The notes beneath the pieces were generated by a model. The model did no database searches. It saw only the letters and a list, made by a program, of their open reading frames with translations, and had not been told where the DNA came from. A stretch of DNA of 64,000 bases from Chromera velia (lineage: Eukaryota > Sar > Chromeraceae). This document shows, one piece after another, positions 47,090 to 59,800 of this stretch; positions within the stretch are counted from its first letter, which is position 1; each line of letters starts with the position of its first letter. The position numbers were made by a program, and so were the translations under genes. Location of the stretch: NCBI GenBank assembly GCA_018398765.1, contig JAHBMJ010005734.1:12501-76500 (forward strand). Direction: 5' to 3'.

Positions 47090-48430
47090 GAGATGTGAGT
47101 AGAAGCCATTTGGGCCTGTGGATAAAGCTAGGTAAGCAAGTGTATGAACAGAAGCCGTTTGGGGGTGTGGGTGAATGTTTGGGCATATGGGTGCATAGGC
47201 ATAGAAAGTGTGTGTGCAGTAACAGAATCTGCTTAGGCCTGCAGGTGGATGAATGAAGAGAGACAGAGAGAGCAAGCATGTTTATGAGTATGTATGAGTT
47301 TGTGAACAGAAGCCGTTTGGGCGTGCAGGCGAGACAAGGAGAATAAATGTGTGAACAGAAGCCACTTAGGCCCATGGATGAATGAAGAGAAATCAATTGT
47401 GTGTCATTGAAGAAAAGCCGCTTGGGTCGCTGGTTAGGCCTGTGGATGAATGAAGAGAGATCAACTGTGTGAACAGAAATATACAGAAGCTGCTTGGGCC
47501 TGTGGATGAGTGAAGAGAAACAGGGAGAACAAGTGTGTGAACAGAAGCTGTTTGGGCGTGTGGGTGAATGAAGGGAGAAAAGGAGATACAAGGAGAGCGA
47601 GTGTGTAAATAGAAGCCGTTTGAGCGTGTTGGTGAATGAAGGGAGACAAGGAGATACAAGGAGAGCGAGTATATGAACAGAAGCCGCTTGGGCATGCGGG
47701 CGAAGAAAGAGAGATAAGGAGAACAAGCGTATAAATAGAAGTTAGGAACAGGAGCTGTTTGGGCTCATGGATGAATGAAAAGGGATCAATTGTGTGTCAT
47801 TAAACAAAAGCCACTCGAGCCTATGGCTAGGCCTGTGGATGAATGAAGAGATATCAAGTACGTGAACAGAAGCCGCTTAGGCCTACTGATAAATTAAGAG
47901 AGACAGGGAGAGTGGGTGTGTGAACAGAAGCCGTTTAGGCATGTGGGTGAATGAAGAGAGACAAGGAGATACAAGGAGAGCGAGTGTATGAACAGAAGCT
48001 GCTTGGGCCTCATGCAGTGAATCAATGAAGAATAATGCTAGGAATAATGAAGAGAGACATGGAGAGCAAATGTGCAAACAGAAGCCGTTTTGGGTGTTAC
48101 GACGGTATGGGTGAATGAACACAGGCAGGGAAAGCGAGTCTGTGAAGCGGTATGAGCAGGCTTGGTGAAGAGGAGCCGTTTGGGCGTGTGGGTGAATGAA
48201 GAAGGATAAGAACTCACATAAGCATGATGTTTGCATGGGCGTGTAGGTACCTGAATGAATAGAGATAGCTTGTCACTAGGAGAGAATGAGACTCAGTATG
48301 TAAACAGAACTTCAAGCCGCTAGGGCCTGAAATAGAAATAAACGAAGAGAGACAAAGAGAGCGAATGTATGAACAAAAGCTGTTCGGGCATGTGGATGTG
48401 AGAGTATTAATAGAAGCCGTCAACTTTGGG
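47090..48430. repeat. Long degenerate minisatellite, unit about 55-75 bp
   Basis: About twenty imperfect units, each with GTGAACAGAAGCCGTTTGGG, a variable GTGTGGGTGAATGAAG part, and GAGAGACAAGGAGAGCGAG. Unit length and order of the parts drift. Minus-strand frames across it read as Ser/Leu/His-rich repeats and are not taken as genes. Confidence 0.9.
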
Positions 48431-50571
48431 CATGTGGGGAAGTGATCGAAGACAGACAGGGAAAATGAGGGAGTAAGTGAGTGAGCAAGTGAGACAGTGA
48501 GTGAGTGAATGAGTGAAGAAAGCAAGAATGACTCAGTGAGTCAGTGACTGAGTATGTTAGTGAGTGAGTAAGTAGGCATAGTCAACTACAGCAACTAATA
48601 CAGCAAGCGTAGCAAACGTATAGTTTTGGTCTTGTATAACGTTGTGTTCAAACATTTTATAGACTAGCTAAGACTAGCTCACAGTCTCAGTCACAGATGA
48701 TTTAAAAGAGCAAGTTGATAATAGAAGGCGTATATAATGTTTGGCTACTACTAGAATGATCTATAAATGAAAGTAAATGAAAGATAATGAAAGAAACTTT
48801 AAGATTATAGCATGTGTGTCTATATGTAAAAGACTTATATATATATTGACTCCATAAATAAAAAATAAAAATGTAAGTAGATTTAAGCGGGGAGCATTGT
48901 GATTTTTATTTTATATATTTTTTAATTTTTTTATATAAGCAAAAATAATTTGTTAAAGATTTATCAATAATGTGTTGGTGCGGTTACAATTTGATGATTG
49001 TGGTTTTTGTTATGCATGCTGCGTCCCTGTGTATGAGGGGCGGATCTAGCCTAGTCTGTTAAAAGGTTCCGGTTCGTCCCGTCTGTTCTAAATCTAGGAA
49101 CACTGCTCATTAATCAATTTCATTTTCTTTTTCACGCTTATTCACGTTAGCACCATGTGTTAGCGAAGTCCTTGTACGTCATTAATTTTCTTATTAGCAA
49201 ACATATCTAATAGCAGAGCTCTTCTTATTTTTTCGATCTTCTCAATCGCCTTGAAGCCCGTCCAGCCGTCTCCGGCCCTCTGCGGCATTTACAGATACCG
49301 CGGCTACGCCTTTGCGCGGCCAACAACCTGTTGCATGTACCACGATTGAATGAACGCACCTCTCACCCTATCTCACCCCTGGGGGCCACGGCATGTCCCG
49401 TAGGGACATTACAATTGAAGAATATATCGATATACTGAAGACATCTGAAGACGACTGAAGGTGCAAAATTCGATCAGAAAGAAAGTTGGTCTGATCTCCC
49501 AACTAGCTGAAGAATCCGGCAACAAAATTTCGAACTTGGCCTCCACACACATCCAGCCTGATGGCATCCAGGAAGACACTCAAATATTCGTCTCTGCTGT
49601 GTTTGGTTTTCGATGCAGATCGTTTGTGTCTCCATCCAAAAAAACAGGTCCATCAACTCGTCGTTTTTGGCCTTCGATCCTGGCAGATTTGACCTTTGCG
49701 TCCGCCCTCCTTTGGAACGTTTTTCGCCGCTCAGGGATCCCACTGAGGCGCACGGGGAATGAAGGTCTTACTGACGAGAAAACCAGACAGCGGAAGAAGA
49801 CTGTCGGGAAAAATTGTTTCCTCCAGTCGCCCCTGAGACGTCCGATGATATTCTTTTCTTGAGGCCCTCAAAGCCCTCCACCAGATCCCATCCCGTCCCC
49901 TGCGAAGGCAATTGAAGGCATCAAGAAGGTCTTGAACTTGATGGGGAGGTCCCAATGATGGTCTACGCTCAGCTTCCTCAGGAGCTGTTCTTTTTGAAGG
50001 CTGAGACGGAACGTGGGACTTCTTCGAGATGGACGCTGTTGTCTCAGACGACTCAGAGGCACACAGCAGTAGCCACCCGACGTACTCTTACAAAAAAAAG
50101 GTCGGTCCAGAGAAACAGCTGGCCCCTGGCTTGCCTGTCATTTCCCTCTGCCCCAATCCTTCCTCCCCCCTCTTTTTTGTGGCGTTTCTCAGTGTCCTTC
50201 CCTTTCTTCCCAGCGAGGCTTGAGACGGAGACTGATGAGTGAATTCCCCATTCCCCTGTGCTGCTGTTGCGTGTTTCCTGCTGTGTGTCTTTAAAACCCC
50301 CCTTGGCTTTGTGTGTGTGACTCTGGTTGGTCGTAAGGAGACCTCCCACGCCCCCCCTGTGCGTTCTTCCCAGAAGCTTTGAACTTGGACCAAGTTTACT
50401 CCCTCTCCTGTTCCTCTGTGCCTTTTTTTGATCACCTGCAGGCGTATATATCCGTCTCTGGGTCAACCCCCTCCTCATTGCGATGGCCATGGCACAGTGA
50501 CGAGAGACTTTCTGGATACTGACTTTTGTTTGTTCTCCTCGGAGCGATCGACGACGCAGGCAAAGCCGTGA
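48431..50571. other. AT-rich spacer, then possible exons
   Basis: 48431-49240 is AT-rich with GTGAGTGA words near 48470-48570 and no gene. A perfect hairpin, ATGTCCC-GTA-GGGACAT, lies at about 49393-49410. At 49461-49862 both strands are open without recognition. A plus-strand stretch at 50005-50100 reads FFEMDAVVSDDSEAHSSSHP then YSYKKK before a GTCGGT and might be an exon. After 50101 the plus strand is pyrimidine-rich. Confidence 0.35.
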
Positions 50572-51843
50572 ATGAGCTGGTATGCCACCATCCGTGACGC
50601 CCCCACGTACACGACCACCCTGGAAAATGCAGGGCTGATCAAGGTGGGCTAGTTTGCTCCAATTCTTTGTTCCATCCGGTGTGTGATCTCACCCTTAGGT
50701 GAAACCCACTTCGTGCTTTTCGGGTCCATTTCATTTTGTATCCGTCTCCGTGGCATCCCTCTCTTTGGTTCGTCTGTCCGGCGTTTGAAGGAAGTGCTTT
50801 GATACGATGTGGCATGAAGTCAGTGCATGAGAACTGCAGTCGTCTGGTCGTTCCTCCTTCCTCCCTTCTTCGGCTTTGTCTCTTTCATTTGCAATTTCCT
50901 TTCTTTGAATGCAATTCTTTTCTTTCTCTGCCTTTCCACTCCCTCTCCTCTCCCCTGTGTTTGTCCTCACTCTCTATTCTGACTTTATGTTATCCCTTTC
51001 CGTGCCTGACTTCTTTGCTTTCAACATGCGTATCAGGAACCACGGAAGCGCTTCTGCATGTGTGTTCTTCATGTGCTGAATTGTCCAGGTGGCGTACAAA
51101 CACGTTCATCGGCATGAAGATCGGATACGCGAATGTGATCATGGAGATGCGCGAGAAGCTGCCAAACACCAATTGCGACGAGGTGTGTGCACACTTCTCC
51201 CGTCAGGAAGGTCTGTCGGCACGTGCAAAACGTTTAGTGTGTTCTAAAGCCTTTGCGCAAACATCGTATCGGTTGACGGGCTTGTTTGCTTCCTTCTGTG
51301 TCCATGCTTTTTTTTTGTCTTGTTTTGTTGCTGTTGTGTGAATGCGTGCGTGTCTGTGTTTCTGTCTCTAGTCTCACATTTTTCTTGTGTGGAGGCAACA
51401 AGGAAAACGTTTCTTGGACACTCTCGAGTTCTGAAGGTTTGGCGACCTTTTCGTGTAGCGTCTGCGTCGGTCTGTGTTTACGCTCAGTCTTCTGACGTTT
51501 TCGTGTCTGTGACTGTCTGTGCAGACATCACTGCAAGATGGGGGAAGTGCTTCCTAACCACAGTCAAAAAGAACCCGAGGGAGAAGACACTTGACGTCCG
51601 TATGCATGGTCATGTATTGGGCTTTCAGCATTCCAGAACGGGAAGGCAGACGTGCATGTTCCCGACGAGCTTCCTTCCGCTTGTGCGCAACTCCCTCGAC
51701 CAGACAAACTTTTCGAAAGAGGGAAAACCTCACATGGTCAGTCTGTGGCATGTGCATGTTTCCCTATACTTTCGTCTTTCTAATCACACAAGCTGTTTGT
51801 GCAGCAGCAGCCCACTTCTTTTCTTCTTGACATTGAGCTCAAG
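50572..51843 (+). CDS. Candidate split gene of four small exons
   Basis: Four plus-strand segments join in phase with GT-AG edges: 50572-50643 (starts MSWYATIRDAPTYTTT, donor GTGGGC), 51089-51182 (donor GTGTGT), 51525-51736 (starts within DITARWGKCFLTT, donor GTCAGT) and 51805-51843 (QQPTSFLLDIELK, donor GTACTG). Intron phases are 0, 1 and 0. The intervening DNA is strongly pyrimidine-rich with acceptor-like TGTGCAG or TTGTCCAG. An in-frame TGA lies just before the first ATG. A further acceptor at about 52144 would add ACC-TGA and end the protein near 140 residues. I do not recognise the product. In the second segment another frame (IGMKIGYANVIMEMREKL) looks at least as protein-like, so the model may be wrong there. 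Confidence 0.3.
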
Positions 51844-53689
51844 GTACTGCAGTGCTTCTGCGGAAACGCTTTTGTTTCTTTGGTTGTACTCAATTGCTGC
51901 AAGGAGGTGAAAGGAGAGGAGAGAGAACCGCCTCTCTCTTGCGGGTTGTTTGCATTGTCGCGGTACAGTGTAGGGAGGGTGGTTGTTGAGGGAGGAGGGG
52001 ACGAGGGAGACCGTCTGTGACAGCCTCGCGTACAAAGAAAGTGTCTGTTTCCCTTTGGCTCTGTGTGTCATTGAAGTCGGCTTGTCTCCCAGTTTTGTAG
52101 CACGCATGTCACTGTTTTTCCATGCCTTGCTTGTGTGAATGCAGACCTGATGGGAGGGAAGCTTTCTGGTCGTGCTTCTGTCTGTCGGTCTGACTGGACG
52201 AGCGAGAAGGACACGGAAGGAAGAAAGAGAGGGTCTTCATTCCTCTTTGGACCGAATTCGAGTGGAAGGATGGAGGTTTGTGTCCGGATCGGAAGAGATC
52301 TGTCGAGGCCTGCATGGTCTCTGATGGGGGGGGATGGGAGGGGGGGCAAGGAGTATGGCCTGCGTGTGATGGGGACGCGGCCGTTTCCGATATTCGGGAG
52401 GGCCAGTCATCCATCCAACAAGGCTTCCAACTTCTTTCTCTTTCTCGCAGCTCTGTTGGGATCTTTTCTTCTTTCTCGCTTTTGTGTGTGACTGGGCGCC
52501 CGTCTCTGCTGTCGCATTCTCTCCTCGCCTCTCGTCGCCTGCCTGCCGCCTCTTTCTGTTTCTGTCGGGAAAGGAAAGAATGGGAAGGGGACGAAAGGAC
52601 GGGGATGGGGGAGGACAAAGAGAGAGAATGAATGCCCTGGGAGGGAGGGAGGAACTCATTCCATTCCATCATCACTTGGTGGATTGAGGCTCTCTCTCTC
52701 TCTATCGACCTGCCTGCTGGTCTCTGCATGGATTTTTTTCTATCTGCCGTCTGAGAGATCGAGCTGAAAGAGAGGAGTGTCTGTATCTGTGAAAGCGAAG
52801 CGCCTTCTCTTTTTGCCTGCACTTGCTTCTCTCGGGCAGACGGTTCTTCACTTCTTCCAGAGAGTGTGAGAGGAGAGGGAGATGATGCGTACTTTCCCTT
52901 CCCTTGTTTGTCTGTCTGTCTATCTCTGCTCTGTCTCTTTGTTCCCTTGCGGTCCTATCTGCGGGCCCAGGGAGGAAGAAGGAGTATTGGAGAGGTGTGG
53001 TGCCCCCGTTCGAGGGGATTCATCTGGCTGCGTTGTATCCCTCTTGCTTGTGTGCTCTTCTTCATTCCTGCCTCTGAGTGTGTGGGAGGAGAGGAAGAAG
53101 TGTGTCAATGGGGAGGGGGGATGAGCGGGCAGTGGGTCTCTCGATTTCTTTTTCTTCTCTTCTCTTCTCTTCTCTTCTCCATGCTACTGCCTTGTGCAGC
53201 AAGCTTTTTGAGACGGTCAGAGGGTCCGTCTTTTTTCGTTTTTGTGTGTGTGAGTGGTCCCCTCTCCGCCCTCCTTGCTGTCTGGCAGGACTGGCCGGCC
53301 TGTGAGAAGGAGCAAGTGCATGAGAGGGGACCTCGGGTCTTTCTTTGCATGCTCTCTCTTCTCTTGTCTGATCTCTCTTTTCCGATTCTCTGTGGCATCT
53401 GAACGGAGACCGTTGAAGAGAGGGGGAAGAGAAAAGAATGAGATAGATGCAGGGACTCCTCCTGATTTTCGAATCAGCAATGCAGATGTACAGGCAGGCA
53501 GGCAGGCAGGCAGGCAGGGAACCAAAGAAGAAGAAAGGATATCTGACAGGCATGCAGATCCTTCTGTGTCCTTCTTTGCGTCTCGTCTTGTTGTGATCTC
53601 AGCTAGAGAAACAAAACCGAAGGAAGAGGAAGTGTATGTGTCAGGCTGGCTGGCTTCCGAGTAAAAAAAATCCGGTAGATCAAAGGAAC
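51844..53689. other. T-rich DNA without a recognised gene
   Basis: Pyrimidine-rich on the plus strand, with many biased frames on both strands. TTCTC words repeat at 53155-53180, and a GGCA microsatellite lies at about 53492-53519. TGTGAGAGG near 52864 and TGTGAGAAGG near 53301 belong to the phased motif class. Confidence 0.5.
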
Positions 53690-55034
53690 AAAAGGGGGGG
53701 AGGAGATGAAGAGTTGGGGTGCTTCGTTTGTCCTTTTGAAGAGATGAAAGAATTAATGATGGATGAATGAACACGGAGACGAGGGGAGAGTGGAAGGAAG
53801 TGGGGGTATTGCCGTGAGAGAAGATCTTTCCTTTCCTTTCCCCCCAATTCCTGCTGTCTTCCTGTCTCTGGATGGCACTGTGAGAAGGAGGAGCAAACGC
53901 AAAAAGGTGAAGGAGGGAGGCGCAGATTATGCAGAGACCGTCTCTGATCGTTTGACAGAGATGCCGCCGCACTGGTGTGTTTGGAAGAGGCAAAGCAACG
54001 GGGCAGGCAGAGAAAGTAACGAGTGAAACCTGGCCCTGATGCGTTGCCTTTCCTTGCCTTGCCGTGGAGTCGCTTCTGTCTGTGTTTTCCCTCTCTGTTG
54101 AACGTTTAGCTCCACACTTACTTACTTGCCGTGATCATGTGTGAGAGCCCGTAAAGCAGCAATCGGAATTGATTTGCGGGTGATGAGGTCAGGGTCGCGT
54201 GTGTGCCTAGCTGTCTGTCAGTCAGTGAGTGAATGCGGCGCCGCGTCCTTGAAAGCAGCTGCGTGGTCAGCAGAAGGGCATAAGAAAATTGTGAGCACGG
54301 ACGTCGTCGTGATCTTTAGAAGCACTCGTTCTTATTATTTGAAGGAGAGCAAGCAAGAGCACCAGTCTTCTCTGATAGATAGAGCAATCGGCGATGCACA
54401 TTTCTAGACTCGAATTAATTGAGAGAGGAGGCAGAGAGAGACTGAATGCACAGAGAGAGAGAGAGAGAGAAATCCGGGGGAACAAGAGGGAGGGAAACCC
54501 TCTCTGGACAGACCCCCTGTGTGATCTGATCTCCTTGCATGGAAGGCTGTTTCTGCTTTTTCTTTTTTTTCTTTCATGCGCATCTGTGAGAAAAGTAGAG
54601 GAGACAATTCAGAGGGAAGGGTTGTCTCCTCAAGCCCCCCCCGTTCCCATTGCTGTAAAAGAAGGGGGGGAAGCGTCATCTCGGAAGGAGAAGCGAGAGC
54701 GACGACGGACGCACACGTGTGCACAAGAGTTTCTCATTCCTTCTTTTCGCTTTCTCGGTTTGTTACAATCAATCTCAGCTTAGCCTAGACTTACAGAAAC
54801 GAAGAAGGACGAGGAAATGCATACGTCGGACTGTCTGTCTGGCCCGCTCGCCCCGACGTCTTCCTCTCGTGTTTCTCCCGTTCAACTCGCCTGTGTCCAC
54901 CGCCTCTTCTGTCAGTTGTCTTGAGGTCTCTCTGTGCAGTGATTCTTTTCGATCGGCTGCCCTGGACCGTTGAGCGATACAAGACAAGAAAACAAAAGAA
55001 TTGAGGAGTGTGGAAAGAAATGAACGGTAGATTG
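53690..55034 (+). repeat. 1.35-kb tandem repeat, unit 1
   Basis: Offset by 1348 bases from unit 2. From 53760 to about 54590 the two units differ at only about five positions, while the outer parts are clearly more diverged. Frames such as MNEHGDEGRVEGSGG at 53763-54026 are present in both units because of the DNA identity. No recognised product is encoded. Confidence 0.9.
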
Positions 55035-56394
55035 AAGAACTACAGGGGAGGAGACGGGGGATTCGGGCGCTTCGTTCGTCCTTTTGTAGAGATGGAAGAA
55101 TTAATGATGGATGAATGAACACGGAGACGAGGGGAGAGTGGAAGGAAGTGGGGGTATTGCCGTGAGAGAAGATCTTTCCTTTCCTTTCCCCCCAATTCCT
55201 GCTGTCTTCCTGTCTCTGGATGGCACTGTGAGAAGGAGGAGCAAACGCAAAAAGGTGAAAGAGGGAGGCGCAGATTATGCAGAGACCGTCTCTGATCGTT
55301 TGACAGAGATGCCGCCGCACTGGTGTGTTTGGAAGAGGCAAAGCAACGGGGCAGGAAGAGAAAGTAACGAGTGAAACCTGGCCCTGATGCGTTGCCTTTC
55401 CTTGCCTTGCCGTGGAGTCGCTTCTGTCTGTGTTTTCCCTCTCTGTTGAACGTTTAGCTCCACACTTACTTACTTGCCGTGATCATGTGTGAGAGCCCGT
55501 AAAGCAGCAATCGGAATTGATTTGCGGGTGATGAGGTCAGGGTCGCGTGTGTGCCTAGCTGTCTGTCAGTCAGTGAGTGAATGCGGCGCCGCGTCCTTGA
55601 AAGCAGCTGCGTGGTCAGCAGAAGGGCATAAGAAAATTGTGAGCACGGACATCGTCGTGATCTTTAGAAGCACTCGTTCTTATTATTTGAAGGAGAGCAA
55701 GCAAGAGCACCAGTCTTCTCTGATAGATAGAGCAATCGGCGATGCACATTTCTAGACTCGAATTAATTGAGAGGGGAGGCAGAGAGAGACTGAATGCACA
55801 GGGAGAGAGAGAGAGAGAAATCCGGGGGAACAAGAGGGAGGGAAACCCTCTCTGGACAGACCCCCTGTGTGATCTGATCTCCTTGCATGGAAGGCTGTTT
55901 CTGCTTTTTCTTTTTTTTCTTTCATGCGCATCTGTGAGAAAAGTGGAGGAGACAAGAAAACGAAAAGCGTTGTTTCCTCAAGCGCCCCCCTCCCATAGGT
56001 GTGAGTGAGAGGGGGGAGGCGTCATCTCGGAAGGACAAGCGAGAGCGACGGCACACGCACGTGCATGCACAAGATTTTACCATTCCTTTGTTTAGATTTC
56101 TCGTTTCGTTGTCATCCCATCTTAGCCTAGACTCAGAGAAACGAAGGGGGAAAGGGAAGCGCATGCGTCTGTCTTGTCTGTCTGTCTGGCCCGCTCGCCC
56201 CGACGTCTTCCTCTCGTGTTTCTCCCGTTCAACTCGCCTGTTTCTACCGCCTCTTCTGTCTGTTGTCTTGAGCTCCCTTTGTTCCTGCAGAGTGATTCTT
56301 TCTATTCGATCGACTGCCTTGGACCGGTGAGGGATGGAAGACAAGACAAGAACAGAAAAGAATTGAGGAGTGTGGAAAGAAATGAACGTCAGAC
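55035..56394 (+). repeat. 1.35-kb tandem repeat, unit 2
   Basis: The near-identical core is at 55108-55938. After that, unit 2 resembles unit 1 only in patches (for example GGCCCGCTCGCCCCGACGTC near 54842 and 56190). Confidence 0.9.
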
Positions 56395-56884
56395 AGATCG
56401 AGGAACAAAAGGGGGGAAGACGAGGGGTTCGGGTGCTTCGTTCGTCATTTGTCTTTGAAGAGATGGAAGGATTAATATGGATGAATGGACACGGAGACGA
56501 GGGGAGAGTGGAAGGAAGTGGGGGTAATGCCGTCAGAGAAGAGATTTCCTTTTCTTTCCCCCCGAATTCTACTGTCTGCCTGTCTCTGGATGGCCCTGTG
56601 AGAAGGAGGAGCAACCAAATACAGTCAGCTGGATTGTTTCCTTTCACGCGGAGGATGAACAAGAGGGCACGGAGAAGTGCAGGAGGAGATAGAGGTAGCC
56701 AGGGAAGTGGCTGCTCTTTCTGGCTGACTTCACTGGGAAAGAAGTCTTTTTCTTGTATTTTCTAATATGTGAGACTGGGCGTTTTCGTGCCTTTCGTTTC
56801 TTTTTGTTTTTCCTTGTCTTTGTTTTTTGGTCAACTGTTCACCGAAGAGCAAAAAAGTGAGGAAAGACGAACAGAGAGTGAGAG
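56395..56884 (+). repeat. 1.35-kb tandem repeat, partial third unit and spacer
   Basis: The first 220 bases (GTGCTTCGTTCGTC, then GGATGAATGGACACGGAGAC) follow the start of units 1 and 2 with more changes. Similarity ends near 56615, and 270 bases of T-rich DNA lead to the right inverted arm. Confidence 0.75.
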
Positions 56885-59800
56885 ATAAAATGCGCCCTGA
56901 GACTTTGCCTTGTGGCGGAGTCTGTTTTCCTTCTTCGTCTGCCGTCTCCTCAGTCATCTGCTCGGTTTGAAGGGGATTGTTGTGGAAAGCGTCTCTCTTG
57001 AGATGTCTTCTTCTTTATCTCCCTTTTCCATCTGGGCTTCCTTTCATGCTCATGCGCATGTGTGAGGGGGCATCCCTCTGTCTCCCTGAAAGTCCGGACG
57101 CCTGCAAGCAAGCAAGTCTGTCTCTGCATAGACAGTGGACGGTTGGATGGACAGACAGACAGACAGACAGACGGGCCCTCAGGTGCTCCTTGTTGCTTCG
57201 AATTTTGTTTTGTCCTTCTTTCCTTCTCTCCGGTGAGGGGGTGTTCGGTTCGGTTGAGGGTTGAGTGGGTTGAGGGAGGGACCGCTTTGTTTGAATGCAT
57301 CATCTCTCCTTCTTTCCTTTACCATTCCCTTGATTCCTGTCTGAACACCACTGAGAAACCAAAGAGACAAAATTCGATGCTCAAGGGGCAGCTCCTTTCT
57401 TGCTTCCTTCCTTCTTTCCTTCTCCTTCCACCTGAGCAGTGGAGTGGCGCTTACGCCCGTTCGTGTGTGCATGTGAGAGAGACGAATTTGCGAGGACAGA
57501 AAGGGAAGGGCAATACCCGACCTGCACTGTCCCTTCGCTTGTTCGTCTCTAGATCGCTGACTGGATGAAGGTCTCGGTCGGTGGTCGTCTTCTTCTTCTT
57601 CTGCTACTGCTGCTGCTTCTCCTGCGGGTGCAACTGCCCCCCCCCATCTAAGGTCTGTCCGCCCTTTCCCCTTCCGTCCGAACAAGTGAGACGGTTTCCG
57701 TCCTGCGCCTTTTCCTTGAGCAGCTAGGTTGTACCTCTTATTGATGGTGCAGACGCTACGACCAAACGGTTGGGGTCCCTGGGGGTGTTGTGCTCCAAAC
57801 GGAACCTCCCTCCAGGTTGCCTGGCTGCGTTCCTCTGACTGAGCAACTGAGTGGCCGCCTTTTTGGCTCAGGTGTCTGAGACTGACTGGTGCCCGGTTGC
57901 GTTTCCGTTCTTTTTCCTTCATTCCTCTCCCCGTGCCTCTTTCTTGCATGCGTGTGGCCGTCTGTCTCCAACTTCCTTTCCTGCCTCTTCGTGAGCGCTC
58001 AGGGAGGGAGGGAGGGAGGCAGGGGGGTGCACTCGTGTAGCGAGGGGCTTTTCCGTCTCTTTTGATTGCATGTGCGAGTGAGGAGGCCTCCCTTTTCTCC
58101 CTCCTGCTCTCGGGGAAGGGAAGAAGTGGGTGGGGCCTCTCTCTCCCTCTCTGACGTGAGACTCTGTCGGTTCCTCCTCGTTTCCTCTCCCTTTTGCGGG
58201 GACATGAAAGAAGCGCGGAAGGGCAGAGAGAGTCTCTGGGGGGTTGTCATCTAGTCAATCAATCAGTCAGTCAGTCAGTGAAGCCGACAGACCGCGTCCC
58301 CCTCTTCGTTCCAGACAACAAACAAGTGTGATGGCAGCCGAAGCCAGCCGAGGAGAGAGGGGAGGAATCATTTTTTGCATACTTCTCGATTCCTTCGTCT
58401 TTTCTTCGATGGTTCTTCGCCCCTTGAGCCTGTTGAAATAGCGACAAGAGAGAATGGGCAGGCTCCACCTGTCTCTTTCCGGCTTGTGTTGCTTGTCAGC
58501 AAGCGTTTTTCCGCCCGTGTTATATCGTTGAACACAGTCTTTTCTCTCCTGTTTTGTTGTCTCGGCTTTCCTTCCTTTCTTTCCTTTTTGGCCTTTGTAT
58601 ACCTTGTGAAGGTCTGGCTGTCTGAGAGGGTGGTAGGAGAATTCAGAGATGAGAGGGAGAGGAGGGCGCCGTCCAAAATTTCGTCTCTTCTTTGGCCTTC
58701 CTGTCCGTCATTTCGTCATTTCATACTCCCCCATCCAGAAGTTCACAAAGACTCCCTCGCTCTTTCGCCTTCTCTCTCTTCCTGCCCGGACCTCCCGCCA
58801 CCGTTGATACACGCACGGACAGACAGAAAGTCACAGACAGAGAGGGAGCGGTACACACAGGTCGTGAAAGGAAAAGACCACTCCAACGGCTGTCCATACC
58901 GGACGTTGTCAGGATGATGATGTCCCGTATGACAGCGCATAAAACGCCTCGGTATTTTATGCTTGTCCTGTTCGCATACCTTTGAGCGACCGGCGATCAA
59001 TCCCTTTGAGCGGTGCTCACTGGGATTGTCGCTTTCGCGTGACCTGATCTTTTTTCTTGTTCTTGACATCTTTTCACTTCCACTTCGGTCGTTGTCTGAT
59101 CTGTTTTCTTTCTTGTCTGTGTGTGTGTGGGAGTGGCCGTGGTGGTGCACCCGGTTCCGCTGCTGTCCTGTCCGTCAACCGACGGACGGACGGAGGCGCA
59201 TGGATGGAATGCGGGAAGACAGTACAGCGGCCTCAACCGATCGACCGTCAGATTGGTGAGATGATGCAGAGAGAGGGACAGCCATGCAGAATTTCTTTTC
59301 CCTTTTTTGTCAATGTGAGAGAGACCCTCTTTTCTTCGCTGTCCGGCGACCCCTTCCCCTCAACTTTCCTTCTCGTCTCTCTGACTTTCCCCTCTGTTCT
59401 TCCACCAAACTTAACTGTGTTGTCGGCATGCGTCTCTTCACCCTTTCCCCTGTTTCTCCTTTCCCCTCCTGGATCCTTTTCCGCATCTTTTCCGATCAGG
59501 GGCGCATGCAGGTGGGTGGGTGGGTCTTTGGGGGGGTGCGTGTCTGTCTGGAGTGAGGGAGCGGGGCTGTCCGTTTTGACTCCAGGTAAGACGGGGTGGG
59601 GTGGGGTGGGGTGATGATCAGACGGACCATGTTCGTCTGTCTGTCTGTCATTCCTCTGAGTCCTCTCCCTTCTTTCTTTCTGGCTGTCTCAAAGAAGGAA
59701 GAACAGGCAGCTCTGAGCCCTCTTTCTTTCGATTAGCCCGCCCCCTTTCTCTCTCTTTGTATGTGTAAGCGTGTGTGTGTGTGCACTTTCTTCATTTGGT

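Noticed and set aside
47049-47726. 225-codon repetitive minus-strand protein
   Set aside because: It is simply the minisatellite read through. The units drift in length, so the frame is not maintained along the array.
49050-49085. tRNA-like TAGCCTAGTCTG and GGTTCGTCCC
   Set aside because: The two boxes are only about 20 bases apart, too close for a tRNA, and no stems form around them.
57179-57949. 256-codon minus-strand frame with an EEEEDD stretch
   Set aside because: Runs through microsatellites, has no recognisable domain, and the left-arm copy keeps only part of the frame.
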